Assembly: GCF_025154015.1 (NCBI RefSeq)
Contig: NZ_JAOAMV010000004.1
Coordinates: 124,001-188,000, forward strand
Direction of reading: 5' to 3'
Length of the DNA: 64,000 nucleotides
From: Tsuneonella litorea
GTDB lineage: Bacteria; Pseudomonadota; Alphaproteobacteria; Sphingomonadales; Sphingomonadaceae
Both the position numbers and the translations under genes were made by a program. Every line of letters begins with the position of its first letter. The first letter of the stretch is position 1. Below the pieces are notes generated by a model. It had not been told where the DNA came from, did no database searches, and was given only the letters and a program-made list of their open reading frames with translations. This document shows positions 22,185 to 32,248 of this stretch, piece by piece.

Positions 22185-22341
22185 TTAATTCTCCATGCTC
22201 CACAGGGACGAAGGCGATTGCCAGCCCCTATCTCATCGCTAGTTTTCGGCACGGGCAGAACACCCTTACGGCAAAAAGCCCGGTTGGCGCGCGCTGAGGC
22301 TGCCGCCTGCCGGACTCGTCCCGCTGTGTCGAATATGCGCG

Positions 22342-22370
22342 CGCTTAAGGCGATTCGCCCACGGCGTCAA
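22342..22370 (-). promoter_or_regulatory. Candidate promoter of rpsM-rpsK-rpoA-rplQ
   Basis: On the minus strand TTGACG (22370-22365) is followed after 17 bases by TAAGCG (22347-22342). It is the best -35-like match in the 298-base gap (22185-22482) between the SRPBCC gene and rpsM. The rest of that gap shows no convincing gene or terminator. Confidence 0.4.
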
Positions 22371-22482
22371 TGCCCGAGCGCGCAAAAGCAGAAACGGGAG
22401 CCAGGACGGCCCCGCATCGCGTTCATCGCCAACTGCAATACACCGTAACGATTGGCGCGTCAAAGCCGGCGCGGCAAGGCAA

Positions 22483-23163
22483 TCAGTCGTCCTTCCTGCC
22501 CATCTTGTCGAGCTCGGCCGCGACTTCGTCGGCATCTTTCACCTCGGTCGGCGCAAGGGCGGGCGTCGCATCGTCTGAGGTGGCGGATGGCGAACTCGCC
22601 GCGGAGATTTCGGCGCGGCCGAGCTTGTCGGCAAGGTGCGCCAGCTGCTGGCTCATTACTCCGTCGACCGCCTTCGATATCCTCTCGACCGGGAAACGCA
22701 TGGTCCCGCCCACGACGTACTCCCACACGATCTTCGTCCCGCCGCTTGCCTTGTCTGGCTGCAAAGTGATCGTGAGCACGCCATCGACCGGTTCGCTTTG
22801 CAGCGGTCCGAGCCCACCACGCATCCGGAGAACCGTTTCGGGCCGGGCGAGAACGACGGTCATGTGTTGAGCGCTTCCGGCAAGCCCCACGCTTGTCGGC
22901 GTTTCCACCTCGGGTATGCGCTCGCAAAAGCAACCCCCTCCCTGGGGGGTGATCGACATATTCGCCGCCTCGCCCGACCACGTGTGATCATCGTCCCACC
23001 AGTTGCCCGGCGAAATGAGTGCGAGCCAGGTCGCCCTGGGCGCGGCCTTCACGATCGCCTCGTCGCGGGTGACAAAATGATCGCCGGACGTCTCGACGAC
23101 CTCGGCGGCGGCGGGCGAAGCCAGGCAAGCACAGGCGAGTGCCAGAACGGACAGGTAATGCAT
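22483..23163 (-). CDS. Exported SRPBCC-like protein
   Basis: A 226-residue protein with a signal peptide (residues 1-20, ending SPAAAEV) and a START/SRPBCC-like fold: the APRATWLALISPGNWWDDDHTWSG segment and the repeated beta-strand and helix pattern resemble polyketide-cyclase-type lipid-binding proteins. The ligand is unknown. The C-terminal 50 residues are low-complexity and acidic. It lies between adk and rpsM inside the ribosomal block, on the same strand, 54 bases after adk. Confidence 0.72.
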   Translation of the reverse strand: MHYLSVLALACACLASPAAAEVVETSGDHFVTRDEAIVKAAPRATWLALISPGNWWDDDHTWSGEAANMSITPQGGGCFCERIPEVETPTSVGLAGSAQHMTVVLARPETVLRMRGGLGPLQSEPVDGVLTITLQPDKASGGTKIVWEYVVGGTMRFPVERISKAVDGVMSQQLAHLADKLGRAEISAASSPSATSDDATPALAPTEVKDADEVAAELDKMGRKDD

Positions 23164-23217
23164 CGGCGATTCCCCTCGCCAGCCTCTATTCCACGCCGGG
23201 GTGCCGGGGAAAAGAGG

Positions 23218-23865
23218 CTACCCCGCGAGGATCGCCTCGATCGCGCCGGTCACCTCTGCAATGTCGGCCATCCCGTCGACCCGGCGGACGATGCCCCGCG
23301 CCTCGTAGACCGGCAGTATCGGCGCGGTTTTGGCGCGATATTCTGCCATGCGGGTGCGCACGGTGTCCTCGTTGTCGTCGGGACGACGCTTGAATTCGGT
23401 GGACCCGCACTTGTCGCAGACGCCGGGGACCCGGGGCTGCTTGAATACGTCGTGGTAGCCTTCGCCGCAGGCGGCACAGGTGAAGCGACCGGTGATGCGC
23501 TCGACCAGCGCGTCCTCGTCAACCTCGAGCTCGATCACGTAGTCGAGACTACGGCCGTGGCCCGCAAGGATCTCGTCGAGCGAGTGCGCCTGCGCTTCCG
23601 TCCGTGGATAACCGTCGAAGATCGCACCGACGCTGTCGCCCATCGCGGTCAATTCGGCGTCGATGAGCTTGCTGACGATCTCGTCCGACACGAGTTCGCC
23701 GCGCTCCATCACCGCCTTCGCCTCGAGCCCGACGGGCGTGCCCGCCTTGACCGCCGCCCGCAGCATGTCACCGGTCGAAAGCTGGCGCATGCCGTGATGT
23801 TCGACGAGCCGCTGGGCCTGCGTGCCCTTGCCCGCCCCCGGCGGTCCCAACAGGATGATGTTCAC
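23218..23865 (-). CDS. adk: Adenylate kinase, zinc-lid type
   Basis: A 215-residue kinase that interconverts ATP plus AMP with two ADP. The P-loop is GPPGAGKGT at the N terminus, and the AMP site includes TGDMLRAAV and DGYPRTEAQ. The lid holds four cysteines (CAACGEGYH and CDKCG), so it should bind zinc, unlike the E. coli enzyme. It follows secY by 26 bases, the common order in bacteria. Confidence 0.97.
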   Translation of the reverse strand: MNIILLGPPGAGKGTQAQRLVEHHGMRQLSTGDMLRAAVKAGTPVGLEAKAVMERGELVSDEIVSKLIDAELTAMGDSVGAIFDGYPRTEAQAHSLDEILAGHGRSLDYVIELEVDEDALVERITGRFTCAACGEGYHDVFKQPRVPGVCDKCGSTEFKRRPDDNEDTVRTRMAEYRAKTAPILPVYEARGIVRRVDGMADIAEVTGAIEAILAG

Positions 23866-23891
23866 GGCTCAATCCCCCGAGATCTGGTCGT

Positions 23892-25256
23892 TTAGCGCAG
23901 GCGGCCCTTCAGCTTCGCCTTCTTGATGAGGTCGCCGTACTGGTGCGCGAGCAGGTGCGACTGGATCTGGCTGATCGTATCGACCGTCACGTTGACGACG
24001 ATGAGCAGGCTGGTGCCGCCCATGACCATCTGGATGCCAGTGCGGCTGAACATGTATTCGGGAATCACGCAGACCAGCGTCAGGTAGATGGCACCGATCA
24101 CCGTGATGCGGGTCAGCACGTAGTCGAGATAGTCCTGCGTGCGCTTGCCCGGTCGGATGCCGGGAATGAACCCGCCGTTCTTCTTGAGGTTCTCGGCCGT
24201 TTCCTCCGGGTTAAAGACCACGGCGGTGTAGAAGAACGAGAAAAAGATGATGCCTGCAGCGTAGAGCGCGAGGTAGAGCGGCTGTCCGTGCTGCAGGTAG
24301 AAGTTCATCGTGTTGATGATGCCGCCCGCCCCGCTCTCGGGATCGATCGACTGGCCGGCGAACTGGCTGATCGTCAGCGGCAGCAACAGGAGCGAGCTGG
24401 CAAAGATCGGCGGAATCACGCCCGCGGTGTTGAGCTTCAGCGGCAGGTGGCTGCGATCCGCCTGCATCATGCCCTTGGCACTCGCCCGCTTGGGATACTG
24501 GATCAGCAGCCGGCGCTGGGCGCGCTCCATGAAGCAGATGAACAGCACCAGGCCGACGAGGATCAAGATGAGGCCGACGATCAGGAACCCGCTGATCGAA
24601 CCCGACCGGGCCCCTTCGAATAGATTGGCGCCAAAGCTGGGGAACTGCGCGACGATCCCCGCCATGATGATCAGCGACACGCCGTTGCCGATCCCGCGGC
24701 TGGTGATCTGTTCGCCCAGCCAGAGGAGGAACATCGTGCCGCCGACAAGGCTGATGACCGCGGTGATTCGGAAGGTAAGCCCCGGGATGACGACCGCCTG
24801 CAGACCGCTCGAGGCACCGTACGCCTCGAGCCCGGAGGCAAGGAACCAGCCCTGAATCGCGCAGAGGAACACGGTGCCGTAGCGGGTGTACTGGTTGAGC
24901 TTCTGCCGGCCCGTCGCGCCTTCCTTTTTCAGCGCGGCCAGCGCTGGGTGGAGCGACGCGGCGAGCTGGATGACGATCGAGGCGGTGATGTAGGGCATCA
25001 CGCCCAGAGCGATGAGGCTCATGCGCTCGAGGCTTCCGCCCGAGAAAGTGTTGAACAGGTCGAGAATCCCGCCGCGCGTCTGCTCGTAGAGCGATTCGAG
25101 GATAAGCGGGTTGACGCCCGGAAGCGGCACAAAGCTTAGGAAACGGAACACGACCAGCGCCGCGATCGTGAACCAAATTCGGTTCTTGAGCTCGGTGGCC
25201 TTGGAGAAGTTCGCGAGGCTGAGGCTGCTCGCGATGTTGTCGGCGCGTGATGCCAT
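23892..25256 (-). CDS. secY: Preprotein translocase subunit SecY
   Basis: A 454-residue channel subunit of the Sec translocon with ten predicted transmembrane helices. It has the plug-region and lateral-gate segments RFLSFVPLPGVNP and GVMPYITASIVIQL, the cytoplasmic loop FMERAQRRLLIQYPKR, and GFIPGIRPGKRTQDYLDYVL. It stands after rplO in the spc operon order. Confidence 0.98.
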   Translation of the reverse strand: MASRADNIASSLSLANFSKATELKNRIWFTIAALVVFRFLSFVPLPGVNPLILESLYEQTRGGILDLFNTFSGGSLERMSLIALGVMPYITASIVIQLAASLHPALAALKKEGATGRQKLNQYTRYGTVFLCAIQGWFLASGLEAYGASSGLQAVVIPGLTFRITAVISLVGGTMFLLWLGEQITSRGIGNGVSLIIMAGIVAQFPSFGANLFEGARSGSISGFLIVGLILILVGLVLFICFMERAQRRLLIQYPKRASAKGMMQADRSHLPLKLNTAGVIPPIFASSLLLLPLTISQFAGQSIDPESGAGGIINTMNFYLQHGQPLYLALYAAGIIFFSFFYTAVVFNPEETAENLKKNGGFIPGIRPGKRTQDYLDYVLTRITVIGAIYLTLVCVIPEYMFSRTGIQMVMGGTSLLIVVNVTVDTISQIQSHLLAHQYGDLIKKAKLKGRLR

Positions 25257-25321
25257 GGGATTACTCGAAAGGTCCTGTCTGTCGCACCGGTCCCTCCCGG
25301 CGATGGGAGGCTAGATAGGGA

Positions 25322-25349
25322 GCGCGGGGTGCGATGTCGAACCCCGCGC
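25322..25349 (-). repeat. Intercistronic hairpin between rplO and secY
   Basis: A perfect 9-bp stem, GCGCGGGGT at 25322-25330 with ACCCCGCGC at 25341-25349, lies in the 107-base rplO-secY gap. On the transcribed minus strand no T-run follows. It may be a processing or stability element that uncouples secY from the ribosomal genes. Confidence 0.55.
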
Positions 25350-25363
25350 CACCATTTTTCGGT

Positions 25364-25888
25364 TTAGGAAGCCTTCTTGGCCTTGTTCGCCGCGGCGCGC
25401 TCGGCCTTCTTCTCGGCTTCGGGACGCGCAGCCTCGATGACCTCGACCTTGCCACCGGCCTTCTCGACCGCCTCGATGGCGCCCTTCGACGCGCCGGCGA
25501 CCTTGAAGGTGACCTTGGAGGTCAGCTCACCCTTGCCCAGCAGACGCACGCCGTCCTTGGCGCCGCGAGCGAGCCCGGCAGCCTTCAGCGCGTCGTGATC
25601 GATCGTGCCCTTGGTGTCGAGCTTCTTGGCGTCGATGAACTTCTGGACCATGCCCAGGTTCACTTCGGCGAAATCCTTGCCGTTGGGGTTGTTGAAGCCG
25701 CGCTTCGGCAGGCGCATGTGAAGCGGCATCTGGCCGCCCTCGAAGCCCTTGACGGCAACGCCGGAACGCGCCTTCTGGCCCTTCTGGCCGCGGCCCGCAG
25801 TCTTGCCCTTGCCCGAACCGATGCCCCGGCCGACCCGCATCTTGCGGTGGCGGGCGCCTTCGTTGTCGCGGATGTCGTTCAGTTTCAT
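25364..25888 (-). CDS. rplO: 50S ribosomal protein L15
   Basis: A 174-residue protein starting [20 protein letters not shown] with the [16 protein letters not shown] loop and [18 protein letters not shown] of L15. Compared with the roughly 145 residues of E. coli L15, the end is extended by a Lys/Ala/Glu-rich tail ([17 protein letters not shown]). Confidence 0.98.
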   Translation of the reverse strand: MKLNDIRDNEGARHRKMRVGRGIGSGKGKTAGRGQKGQKARSGVAVKGFEGGQMPLHMRLPKRGFNNPNGKDFAEVNLGMVQKFIDAKKLDTKGTIDHDALKAAGLARGAKDGVRLLGKGELTSKVTFKVAGASKGAIEAVEKAGGKVEVIEAARPEAEKKAERAAANKAKKAS

Positions 25889-25958
25889 GTCAGTGCACTC
25901 GCTTTCGCTTTTGTCGCGCTAGTTATACCCGCCCGGAAAGGACGGACGCGGCGGGAAG

Positions 25959-26135
25959 TCAGTCGACGATCTCGACCATGTGCGGCAGCTTGGCGATCGC
26001 GCCGCGAACTTCGGGAGTGTCCTCCAGTTCGACTTCGCGATGCATCTTGCCGAGTCCGAGACCGACCAGGATCTTCTTCTGGCTTTCCGGACGGCGGATC
26101 GGGCTGCCGATCTGCTTGAGCTTGATCTTCGCCAT
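25959..26135 (-). CDS. rpmD: 50S ribosomal protein L30
   Basis: A 58-residue protein read directly from the sequence: it begins [19 protein letters not shown], continues with [20 protein letters not shown] and ends HMVEIVD. This matches the short bacterial L30. It fills the expected place between rpsE and rplO. Confidence 0.96.
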   Translation of the reverse strand: MAKIKLKQIGSPIRRPESQKKILVGLGLGKMHREVELEDTPEVRGAIAKLPHMVEIVD

Positions 26136-26140
26136 TTCGC

Positions 26141-26926
26141 TTACTCCGTGATCGCGGCGGCGTCGGCTTCCGCCTCCGCCTCGCTCGCGCCGCCCCGACC
26201 GAGGAGGTCGGCAACCTTCTTGCCGCGGCGCTGGGCGACCGACTTCGGCGAAGTCTGGTCCTGCAGCGCAGCAAAGGTCGCGCGGATCATGTTGTAGGGG
26301 TTGCTGGTGCCAACCGACTTGGTCACCACGTCGGCCACGCCCAGGCTCTCGAACACGGCGCGCATCGGACCGCCGGCGATGATGCCGGTACCCGCAGGCG
26401 CGCTGCGCACGGCGACCTTGCCGGCACCGAAGCGGCCCTTGCCGTCGTGGTGCAGGGTGCGGCCTTCCTTGAGCGGAACGCGGATCATCTTCTTCTTGGC
26501 GGCAGCGGTCGCCTTGGTGATGGCCTCGGGCACTTCGCGCGCCTTGCCATGACCGAATCCGACCCGGCCCGAACCGTCGCCCACGACGACCAGCGCCGCG
26601 AAGCCGAACCGCTTGCCGCCCTTCACCGTCTTCGAGACGCGGTTGATGTGAACCAGCTTCTCGATGATGCCGTCGTCTTCTTCCTCGCGGCGGTTGTCGC
26701 GACGGTCGCCACGGCCACGGCCACGGCCACCACCATCGCGCCCACCGCGGCCACCACGGTCGCCTCCACGGGCCCCGCGGCCACGCGGCTGAACCGGGTC
26801 GCCGCTTTCCTGGCTCTGAGTCTCGGCCGCTTCCGACGGGGTGTCGGCGATCGCCGGCTGCTCGAGCTTGACCGAGTTTTCGGTCTCGGCCGTCGCTTCG
26901 TTGGTGTTGTTTTCGTCAGCCATCAT
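26141..26926 (-). CDS. rpsE: 30S ribosomal protein S5 with long RG-rich N-terminal extension
   Basis: A 261-residue S5. The core (about residues 90-245) has [20 protein letters not shown] and [14 protein letters not shown], as in E. coli S5 (about 166 residues). The first 85 residues are extra: an acidic part ([12 protein letters not shown]) followed by repeated RGG/GRG units ([18 protein letters not shown]). Such RG stretches often bind RNA. The stop of rplR overlaps this start; the second ATG (26923) is also possible. Confidence 0.96.
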   Translation of the reverse strand: MMADENNTNEATAETENSVKLEQPAIADTPSEAAETQSQESGDPVQPRGRGARGGDRGGRGGRDGGGRGRGRGDRRDNRREEEDDGIIEKLVHINRVSKTVKGGKRFGFAALVVVGDGSGRVGFGHGKAREVPEAITKATAAAKKKMIRVPLKEGRTLHHDGKGRFGAGKVAVRSAPAGTGIIAGGPMRAVFESLGVADVVTKSVGTSNPYNMIRATFAALQDQTSPKSVAQRRGKKVADLLGRGGASEAEAEADAAAITE

Positions 26927-27270
26927 CAGAACTCCAGCCCGCCTTCGCGGGCGGCGTCGGCCAGCGCTTTCACGCGACCATGGAACAGGAACCCGCCGCG
27001 GTCGAACACGACGGTCGATACACCCGCCTTCTTGGCGGCGGCGGCGATGTCCTTGCCGACCTGCGCAGCGGCATCGACATTGGCACCGCTGGACTTGCCG
27101 CCCAGCGTGCTGGCAGCGGCAACGGTCTTGCCCTGCGCATCATCGATGATCTGCGCATAGATGTGCTTGCCGGTGCGGTGCACCGACAGGCGCGGACGGT
27201 CGCCTGCACGGCTCTTGATCGCGGTGCGCACGCGGCGGCGGCGGCGCTCGAAAAGAGAAAGCTTGGCCAT
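26926..27270 (-). CDS. rplR: 50S ribosomal protein L18
   Basis: A 114-residue 5S-rRNA-binding protein beginning [20 protein letters not shown] with [20 protein letters not shown] and the C-terminal [23 protein letters not shown] core (here given as [16 protein letters not shown]). The ATG at 27270 is the family start; longer upstream reading is a shadow of rplF. It begins one base after rplF ends. Confidence 0.97.
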   Translation of the reverse strand: MAKLSLFERRRRRVRTAIKSRAGDRPRLSVHRTGKHIYAQIIDDAQGKTVAAASTLGGKSSGANVDAAAQVGKDIAAAAKKAGVSTVVFDRGGFLFHGRVKALADAAREGGLEF

Positions 27271-27271
27271 C

Positions 27272-27805
27272 TTACTTCTTCTTCCCTTCCTTACGGAAGA
27301 TGTACTCGCCGCGATAGGCGATGCCCTTGCCCTTGTACGGCTCGGGCTTGCGCCAGCGGCGGATTTCGGCGGCGAACTGGCCAACGGCCTGCTTGTCGAT
27401 CCCCGACACTTCGACCGTGGTCTGGTCAGGGGTCTTCACCTCGAGGCCCTCCGGCACGTCGAGGTCGACGTCGTGACTGTAGCCGAGCTGAAGCTTGAGC
27501 TTCTTGCCCTGCGCCTGCGCGCGGTAGCCGACGCCCTTGATGAGAAGCGTCTTGGTGAAACCTTCAGTCACGCCTTCAACCAGGTTCGAGACCAGCGTCC
27601 GCTGCATTCCCCAGAAGTTACGGGCAGTGCGCGTGTCGTTGGCCGGCTTGATCGAGATCGCGCCGTCTTCGAGCGTGTAGGTGACGTTGTCCGACAGGCC
27701 CATCGACAGGGTGCCCTTGGGCCCCTTCACGGTGAGCGTGCCGTCGTTGATGTCGGCGGTAACCCCGCTTGGGATCACGACCGGCTTCTTGCCGATGCGG
27801 CTCAT
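27272..27805 (-). CDS. rplF: 50S ribosomal protein L6
   Basis: A 177-residue protein starting [15 protein letters not shown] and containing VKGPKGTLS and the C-terminal [20 protein letters not shown], both typical of L6. Its start codon overlaps the rpsH stop. Confidence 0.98.
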   Translation of the reverse strand: MSRIGKKPVVIPSGVTADINDGTLTVKGPKGTLSMGLSDNVTYTLEDGAISIKPANDTRTARNFWGMQRTLVSNLVEGVTEGFTKTLLIKGVGYRAQAQGKKLKLQLGYSHDVDLDVPEGLEVKTPDQTTVEVSGIDKQAVGQFAAEIRRWRKPEPYKGKGIAYRGEYIFRKEGKKK

Positions 27806-28200
27806 CAGAACACCTCCGCCAGCACTTCGCCGCCGACGTTCTGCGAGCGGGCTTCCGCGTCGGAAAGCACGCCCTTGGGCGTCGAGACGATGGTGATGCC
27901 AAGGCCGTTGCGAACCACCGGGAGTTCCTTCGAACCCGAGTAGACGCGGCGGCCAGGCTTGGAGACGCGGGCCACGTGCTTGATCGCGGGCTCGCCTTCG
28001 AAATACTTCAGTTCGATCCGCAGCTGCGGGTGCTTGCCCGAAGCGTCGTCGCTGTAGCCACGGATGTAGCCTTCGCGCTGGAGCACTTCGAGGACGTTCG
28101 CACGCAGCTTGCTCGCCGGCGTCAGGACGGAGTCCTTCTTCGCCTGCTGGCCGTTGCGGATGCGGGTGAGCATGTCACCCAGGGGATCGGTCATAGCCAT
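27805..28200 (-). CDS. rpsH: 30S ribosomal protein S8
   Basis: A 131-residue 16S-binding protein with [16 protein letters not shown] at its start and [26 protein letters not shown] near the end. In E. coli S8 represses the spc operon through the rplE region; whether that holds here cannot be seen. It lies 11 bases after rpsN. Confidence 0.98.
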   Translation of the reverse strand: MAMTDPLGDMLTRIRNGQQAKKDSVLTPASKLRANVLEVLQREGYIRGYSDDASGKHPQLRIELKYFEGEPAIKHVARVSKPGRRVYSGSKELPVVRNGLGITIVSTPKGVLSDAEARSQNVGGEVLAEVF

Positions 28201-28211
28201 CGGTCAGTTCC

Positions 28212-28517
28212 TCACCAGCTCGACTTCGTGAGACCGGGGATCATGCCCTTGTTGCCAAGGTCCCGGAGCTCGACGCGGCAGAGGCCGAACTTGCGGTAGT
28301 AGCCGCGCGGGCGGCCGGTCGTGGAGCAGCGGTTGCGGATCCGGGTCGGATTCGCATTGCGCGGGATCTCGGCCATCTTGAGCCGGGCAATCAGGCGCTC
28401 GCCGTCATCCTTCGACTCGTCGTCGGCAATGGCCTTCAGCCGGGCGTACTTGCCGGCGTACTTCTTCACGAGCTTCTTGCGCCGCTCGTTCTTGTTGATG
28501 GAACTCAGTTTCGCCAT
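28212..28517 (-). CDS. rpsN: 30S ribosomal protein S14
   Basis: A 101-residue S14 of the long, zinc-free type. It starts [20 protein letters not shown] and has [22 protein letters not shown], with no CxxC zinc knuckle pairs. Position between rplE and rpsH is standard. Confidence 0.98.
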   Translation of the reverse strand: MAKLSSINKNERRKKLVKKYAGKYARLKAIADDESKDDGERLIARLKMAEIPRNANPTRIRNRCSTTGRPRGYYRKFGLCRVELRDLGNKGMIPGLTKSSW

Positions 28518-28546
28518 GGACTTAAGCTCTCTTCCTCAATTCTGGG

Positions 28547-29137
28547 TCACGCCGCGGCCTGCTGCTCTTCAGCAGCTTCTTCGCGCGGGAACGGGAAACC
28601 GAACAGGCGCAGCAGCTCGCGCGCCTCGTCGTCGGTCTTCGCAGTGGTGGTGACGATGATGTCCATACCCCGGACCTTCTCGATCTTGTCGTACGAGATT
28701 TCCGGGAAGATGATCTGCTCCTTCAGGCCCATCGCGTAGTTGCCGCGCCCGTCGAAGCTCTTCGGGTTCAATCCGCGGAAGTCGCGGATGCGCGGCATGG
28801 CGATGGTCACCAGGCGGTCGAGGAATTCGTACATCCGCTCGCGGCGCAGGGTAACCTTCGCACCGATCGGCATGCCTTCGCGCAGCTTGAACTGTGCGAT
28901 CGACTTCTTGGCCTTGGTAATGACCGGCTTCTGGCCGGCGATGAGGGCCATTTCCTCGGCAGCGGTCTGGACCTTCTTCTTGTCCTGGCTCGCCTCGCCC
29001 ACGCCCATGTTGAGTGTGATCTTCTCGATCCGGGGCACTTCGAGCGGATTCTTGTAGCCGAACTTCTCCGTCATCGCCTTCACGATTTCGGCTTCGTACT
29101 TGGCCTTCAGACGCGGCGTGTAGCTCTTGTCAGCCAT
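28547..29137 (-). CDS. rplE: 50S ribosomal protein L5
   Basis: A 196-residue 5S-rRNA-contacting protein containing [18 protein letters not shown] and [20 protein letters not shown]. The tail [11 protein letters not shown] extends beyond the usual end. Its start overlaps the end of rplX by eight bases. Confidence 0.98.
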   Translation of the reverse strand: MADKSYTPRLKAKYEAEIVKAMTEKFGYKNPLEVPRIEKITLNMGVGEASQDKKKVQTAAEEMALIAGQKPVITKAKKSIAQFKLREGMPIGAKVTLRRERMYEFLDRLVTIAMPRIRDFRGLNPKSFDGRGNYAMGLKEQIIFPEISYDKIEKVRGMDIIVTTTAKTDDEARELLRLFGFPFPREEAAEEQQAAA

Positions 29138-29453
29138 CGATCGTCTCCCCGGACTTGACGGCGACGCGGACCTTGCGGCCGTCCTTGTTCGTCTCGAACC
29201 GGACGCGGGTCGGCTTGCCGTCCTTGGGATCGGCGAGCGCCACCTTCGAAATGTGCAGCGGAGCCGGCGTGCGGTCGATGCCGCCTTGCGGGTTCGTCTG
29301 CGTGGGCTTGCGGTGACGGACGATCACGTTGATCCCGTCGACCAGGACCTTGGCGTCCTTCGGCATCACGGCCTGGACGGTGCCGGTGCGACCCTTGTCC
29401 TTGCCCGAGAGCACGACAACGCTGTCGCCCTTCTTGATCTTCGCGCCAGCCAT
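29130..29453 (-). CDS. rplX: 50S ribosomal protein L24
   Basis: A 107-residue protein beginning [20 protein letters not shown], the KOW-containing N terminus of L24, followed by [18 protein letters not shown]. The ATG at 29453 shares a base with the rplN stop region, and the longer upstream reading is only a shadow of rplN. Confidence 0.97.
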   Translation of the reverse strand: MAGAKIKKGDSVVVLSGKDKGRTGTVQAVMPKDAKVLVDGINVIVRHRKPTQTNPQGGIDRTPAPLHISKVALADPKDGKPTRVRFETNKDGRKVRVAVKSGETIDG

Positions 29454-29821
29454 CACAGCACCTCCGGTGCGAGCGAGATGATCTTCATGAAGCCGCGCCC
29501 ACGCAGTTCGCGCACGACGGGGCCGAAGATACGGGTGCCGATCGGCTCCTCGTTCTTGTTCACGAGCACCGCGGCGTTGCTGTCGAAGCGAATCACGCTG
29601 CCGTCGGGACGGCGAACGTCCTTCTTGGTGCGCACGATTACTGCGCGGTGGACGTCGCCCTTCTTGACGCGGGTGCGCGGCTGCGCCTCCTTGACGGACA
29701 CGACGATGACGTCGCCGACGCCGGCAGTCCGGCGCTTCGAGCCGCCCAGTACCTTGATGCACTGGACGCGCTTGGCGCCGCTGTTGTCCGCGACGTCGAG
29801 ATTGGATTGCATCTGGATCAT
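29453..29821 (-). CDS. rplN: 50S ribosomal protein L14
   Basis: A 122-residue protein of standard length starting [20 protein letters not shown] with [20 protein letters not shown] and the conserved C terminus [15 protein letters not shown]. Confidence 0.98.
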   Translation of the reverse strand: MIQMQSNLDVADNSGAKRVQCIKVLGGSKRRTAGVGDVIVVSVKEAQPRTRVKKGDVHRAVIVRTKKDVRRPDGSVIRFDSNAAVLVNKNEEPIGTRIFGPVVRELRGRGFMKIISLAPEVL

Positions 29822-29879
29822 CGATCCGTTTCCTTCTCGTTCGGCTTGCCGGAACCAGTCCGGCAGTTCCTCAAACTAA

Positions 29880-30170
29880 TCAGTTGCTGACGGCTTCGAC
29901 GTCGAGGTCGGCTTCCACCGCCTGCACGCCGCCCGCCACGACCCGGTCCTTCACGGTCCAGGTCTTGGTCTTCGAAATCGGGCGGGTCTCCTCGATCCGC
30001 ACGACGTCACCCGGGTGGTACTCGTTGCCCTCGTCATGGGCGTGGTACTTTTTCGAACGACGGATGATCTTGCCGTAGAGCGGGTGCTTAACCTTGCGCT
30101 CGACCAGCACGGTCACGGTCTTGTCGGTCTTGTCGGAAACGACGGTCCCGGTGAGGATACGCTTGGGCAT
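29880..30170 (-). CDS. rpsQ: 30S ribosomal protein S17
   Basis: A 96-residue OB-fold protein starting [20 protein letters not shown] and containing [15 protein letters not shown]. Compared with E. coli (84 residues) it carries a short acidic tail ([11 protein letters not shown]). Confidence 0.98.
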   Translation of the reverse strand: MPKRILTGTVVSDKTDKTVTVLVERKVKHPLYGKIIRRSKKYHAHDEGNEYHPGDVVRIEETRPISKTKTWTVKDRVVAGGVQAVEADLDVEAVSN

Positions 30171-30181
30171 ATCGCTTGTCC

Positions 30182-30436
30182 TTACTTCGCTTCGGCCGAG
30201 CGGGTGCGCTCGTTCTGCAGCGTCTTGATGCGGGCGATGTCACGACGCACCTCGCGGATGCGCGCAGGGCGCTCCAGCTGGTTGGTCGCGGCCTGGAACC
30301 GCAGGTTGAACGCCTCGCGCTTGAGGTCGACGAGCTGCTCGGAGAGTTGGTCGTCGGTCTTCGTGCGCATGTCGGCGGCCTTCGCATTGCCGACGTCGGC
30401 CTTGGCGGGCTTCTTGGTTGCAGCCTTTGCCATCAT
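30182..30436 (-). CDS. rpmC: 50S ribosomal protein L29
   Basis: An 84-residue L29. The core reads [20 protein letters not shown] and ends [10 protein letters not shown]-like (here [16 protein letters not shown]). About 20 residues rich in Ala and Lys precede the usual start. The ATG at 30436 overlaps the rplP stop; the methionine of MRTKTDD is an alternative start that gives normal length. Confidence 0.93.
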   Translation of the reverse strand: MMAKAATKKPAKADVGNAKAADMRTKTDDQLSEQLVDLKREAFNLRFQAATNQLERPARIREVRRDIARIKTLQNERTRSAEAK

Positions 30437-30867
30437 TCGGCTCCCAGGTGGCTGGTGTCACCCAGGCGGGCGACGACCTTGGTCTTGATCGGCAGCTTCA
30501 TCGCCGCGCGGCTGAACGCCTCGGCCGCGAGCGGGCCGGGAACGCCGTCGAGCTCGAACAGGATCCGGCCCGGCTTCACGCGAGCGGCCCAGTATTCGAC
30601 CGAACCCTTGCCCTTGCCCTGACGGACCTCGGCAGGCTTCTTCGACACCGGCACGTCGGGAAACACGCGGATCCACAGGCGTCCCTGACGCTTGATGTGG
30701 CGCGTGATCGCACGGCGCGCGGCCTCGATCTGACGGGCAGTGACCCGCTCGGGTTCGAGCGCCTTGAGGCCGTACGAGCCGAAGTTCAAGTCGGTCCCGC
30801 CCTTGGCGTCGCCCTTGATCCGGCCCTTGAAGGCCTTGCGGAACTTGGTCTTTTTCGGTTGCAGCAT
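30433..30867 (-). CDS. rplP: 50S ribosomal protein L16
   Basis: A 144-residue protein starting [20 protein letters not shown], with [20 protein letters not shown] and [17 protein letters not shown]. These are the standard L16 blocks near the peptidyl transferase and A-site tRNA. Confidence 0.98.
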   Translation of the reverse strand: MLQPKKTKFRKAFKGRIKGDAKGGTDLNFGSYGLKALEPERVTARQIEAARRAITRHIKRQGRLWIRVFPDVPVSKKPAEVRQGKGKGSVEYWAARVKPGRILFELDGVPGPLAAEAFSRAAMKLPIKTKVVARLGDTSHLGAE

Positions 30868-30882
30868 TGCTCTTGCTCTACC

Positions 30883-31587
30883 TTAGCGCCGGTCGCCGGC
30901 GGGGCGGACGCCCGAAGTCTGGGCCTCCATCATCAGCCGGTCCTGCGCGGTCGGATCGTGGCCAAGGATCTCGCCCTTGAAGATCCACACCTTGATGCCG
31001 ATCACGCCATAGGCGGTCAGCGCCTCGGCCTCGGCGTAGTCGACGTTGGCGCGCAGCGTGTGCAGCGGCACGCGGCCTTCGCGGTACTGTTCGACGCGGG
31101 CGATCTCGGCACCGCCGAGGCGGCCGCCGCACATCACCTTGATGCCTTCGGCACCCAGCCGCATCGCGGACTGCATCGCGCGCTTCATCGCCCGGCGGAA
31201 CGCCACGCGGCGGACCAGCTGGTCAGCGATGCCCTGGGCGACGAGCTTGGCGTCGATCTCCGGCTTGCGGATCTCGACGATGTTCAGCTTCACTTCGCTT
31301 TCGGTCATCGTCGCGAGCTTGGCGCGAAGCTTCTCGATGTCGGCGCCCTTCTTGCCGATGATGACGCCCGGACGAGCGGCATAGATCGACACGCGGCAAA
31401 GCTTTGCCGGACGCTCGATGACGACCTTGGAGATCGCCGCCTGCGGCAGGTTGTCGACGATGTACTTGCGGATCTCGATGTCCTCGCTGAGCAGCTTGGC
31501 ATAGTCGCGCCCTTCGGCGTACCAGCGGCTGTCCCAGGTCCGGTTGATCTGCAGGCGCAGGCCGATCGGGTTGCTCTTGTGACCCAT
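30883..31587 (-). CDS. rpsC: 30S ribosomal protein S3
   Basis: A 234-residue mRNA-entry-channel protein starting [20 protein letters not shown]. It has the KH domain segment [20 protein letters not shown] and the C-terminal domain [20 protein letters not shown]. It sits between rplV and rplP. Confidence 0.98.
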   Translation of the reverse strand: MGHKSNPIGLRLQINRTWDSRWYAEGRDYAKLLSEDIEIRKYIVDNLPQAAISKVVIERPAKLCRVSIYAARPGVIIGKKGADIEKLRAKLATMTESEVKLNIVEIRKPEIDAKLVAQGIADQLVRRVAFRRAMKRAMQSAMRLGAEGIKVMCGGRLGGAEIARVEQYREGRVPLHTLRANVDYAEAEALTAYGVIGIKVWIFKGEILGHDPTAQDRLMMEAQTSGVRPAGDRR

Positions 31588-31590
31588 GAG

Positions 31591-31968
31591 TTAGGCCTCC
31601 TCGCTTTCGCGAACCACGATCCGCAGCCGGCTGAACGGCTTGAGGATGCGGGTCGATTTGCCGCGTCCACGCGTGTGGAAGCGCTTCATGGTGACCGACT
31701 TGCCGACCGACGCCTCGGCGACGACGAGCGCGTCGACGTCGAGGTTGTGGTTGTTCTCGGCATTGGCGATCGCGCTCGCGAGCACCTTCGATGCATCGCG
31801 CGCCATCGCCTTCTTCGAGAAGGCGAGGATGTTCATCGCCTCTTCGGCCTTCTTGCCGCGGATCAGGCCGGCAACGAGGTTGAGCTTCTGCGCCGAACCA
31901 CGGATCGTGGTGCCGACGGCCAGCGCCTCGTTGTCGCCCACGCGGCGGGGAGCTTTTGCCTTGCCCAT
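31591..31968 (-). CDS. rplV: 50S ribosomal protein L22
   Basis: A 125-residue protein with [35 protein letters not shown] and the exit-tunnel beta-hairpin [16 protein letters not shown]. Only three bases separate it from rpsC and its start overlaps the rpsS stop. Confidence 0.98.
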   Translation of the reverse strand: MGKAKAPRRVGDNEALAVGTTIRGSAQKLNLVAGLIRGKKAEEAMNILAFSKKAMARDASKVLASAIANAENNHNLDVDALVVAEASVGKSVTMKRFHTRGRGKSTRILKPFSRLRIVVRESEEA

Positions 31969-32243
31969 CAGCGCTTGCCCTTCTTGTCGGCGGCGTGTCC
32001 GGGGAAGCTGCGCGTGGGCGCGAACTCGCCGAGCTTGTGACCGACCATGTCTTCATTGACGGAGACCGGAATGAACTTCTGGCCATTGTAGACGCTGAAC
32101 GTGAGACCGACGAACTGCGGCAGGATCGTCGAACGACGCGACCAGGTCTTGATCGCACCGCGCGCGCTCTTCTCCTGCGCGTCCTCGGCCTTCTTCAGCA
32201 GGTGGAGGTCGACGAACGGACCTTTCCAGACGGAACGAGCCAT
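31968..32243 (-). CDS. rpsS: 30S ribosomal protein S19
   Basis: A 91-residue head protein starting [20 protein letters not shown] with [20 protein letters not shown] and the end [19 protein letters not shown]. The ATG at 32243 is the family start; upstream in-frame sequence belongs to the end of rplB in another frame. Confidence 0.98.
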   Translation of the reverse strand: MARSVWKGPFVDLHLLKKAEDAQEKSARGAIKTWSRRSTILPQFVGLTFSVYNGQKFIPVSVNEDMVGHKLGEFAPTRSFPGHAADKKGKR

Positions 32244-32248
32244 CTCGA

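Noticed and set aside
30418-32040. Open frame of 540 codons on the plus strand opposite several ribosomal protein genes
   Set aside because: It crosses several well-supported genes in antisense and has no recognisable protein features.
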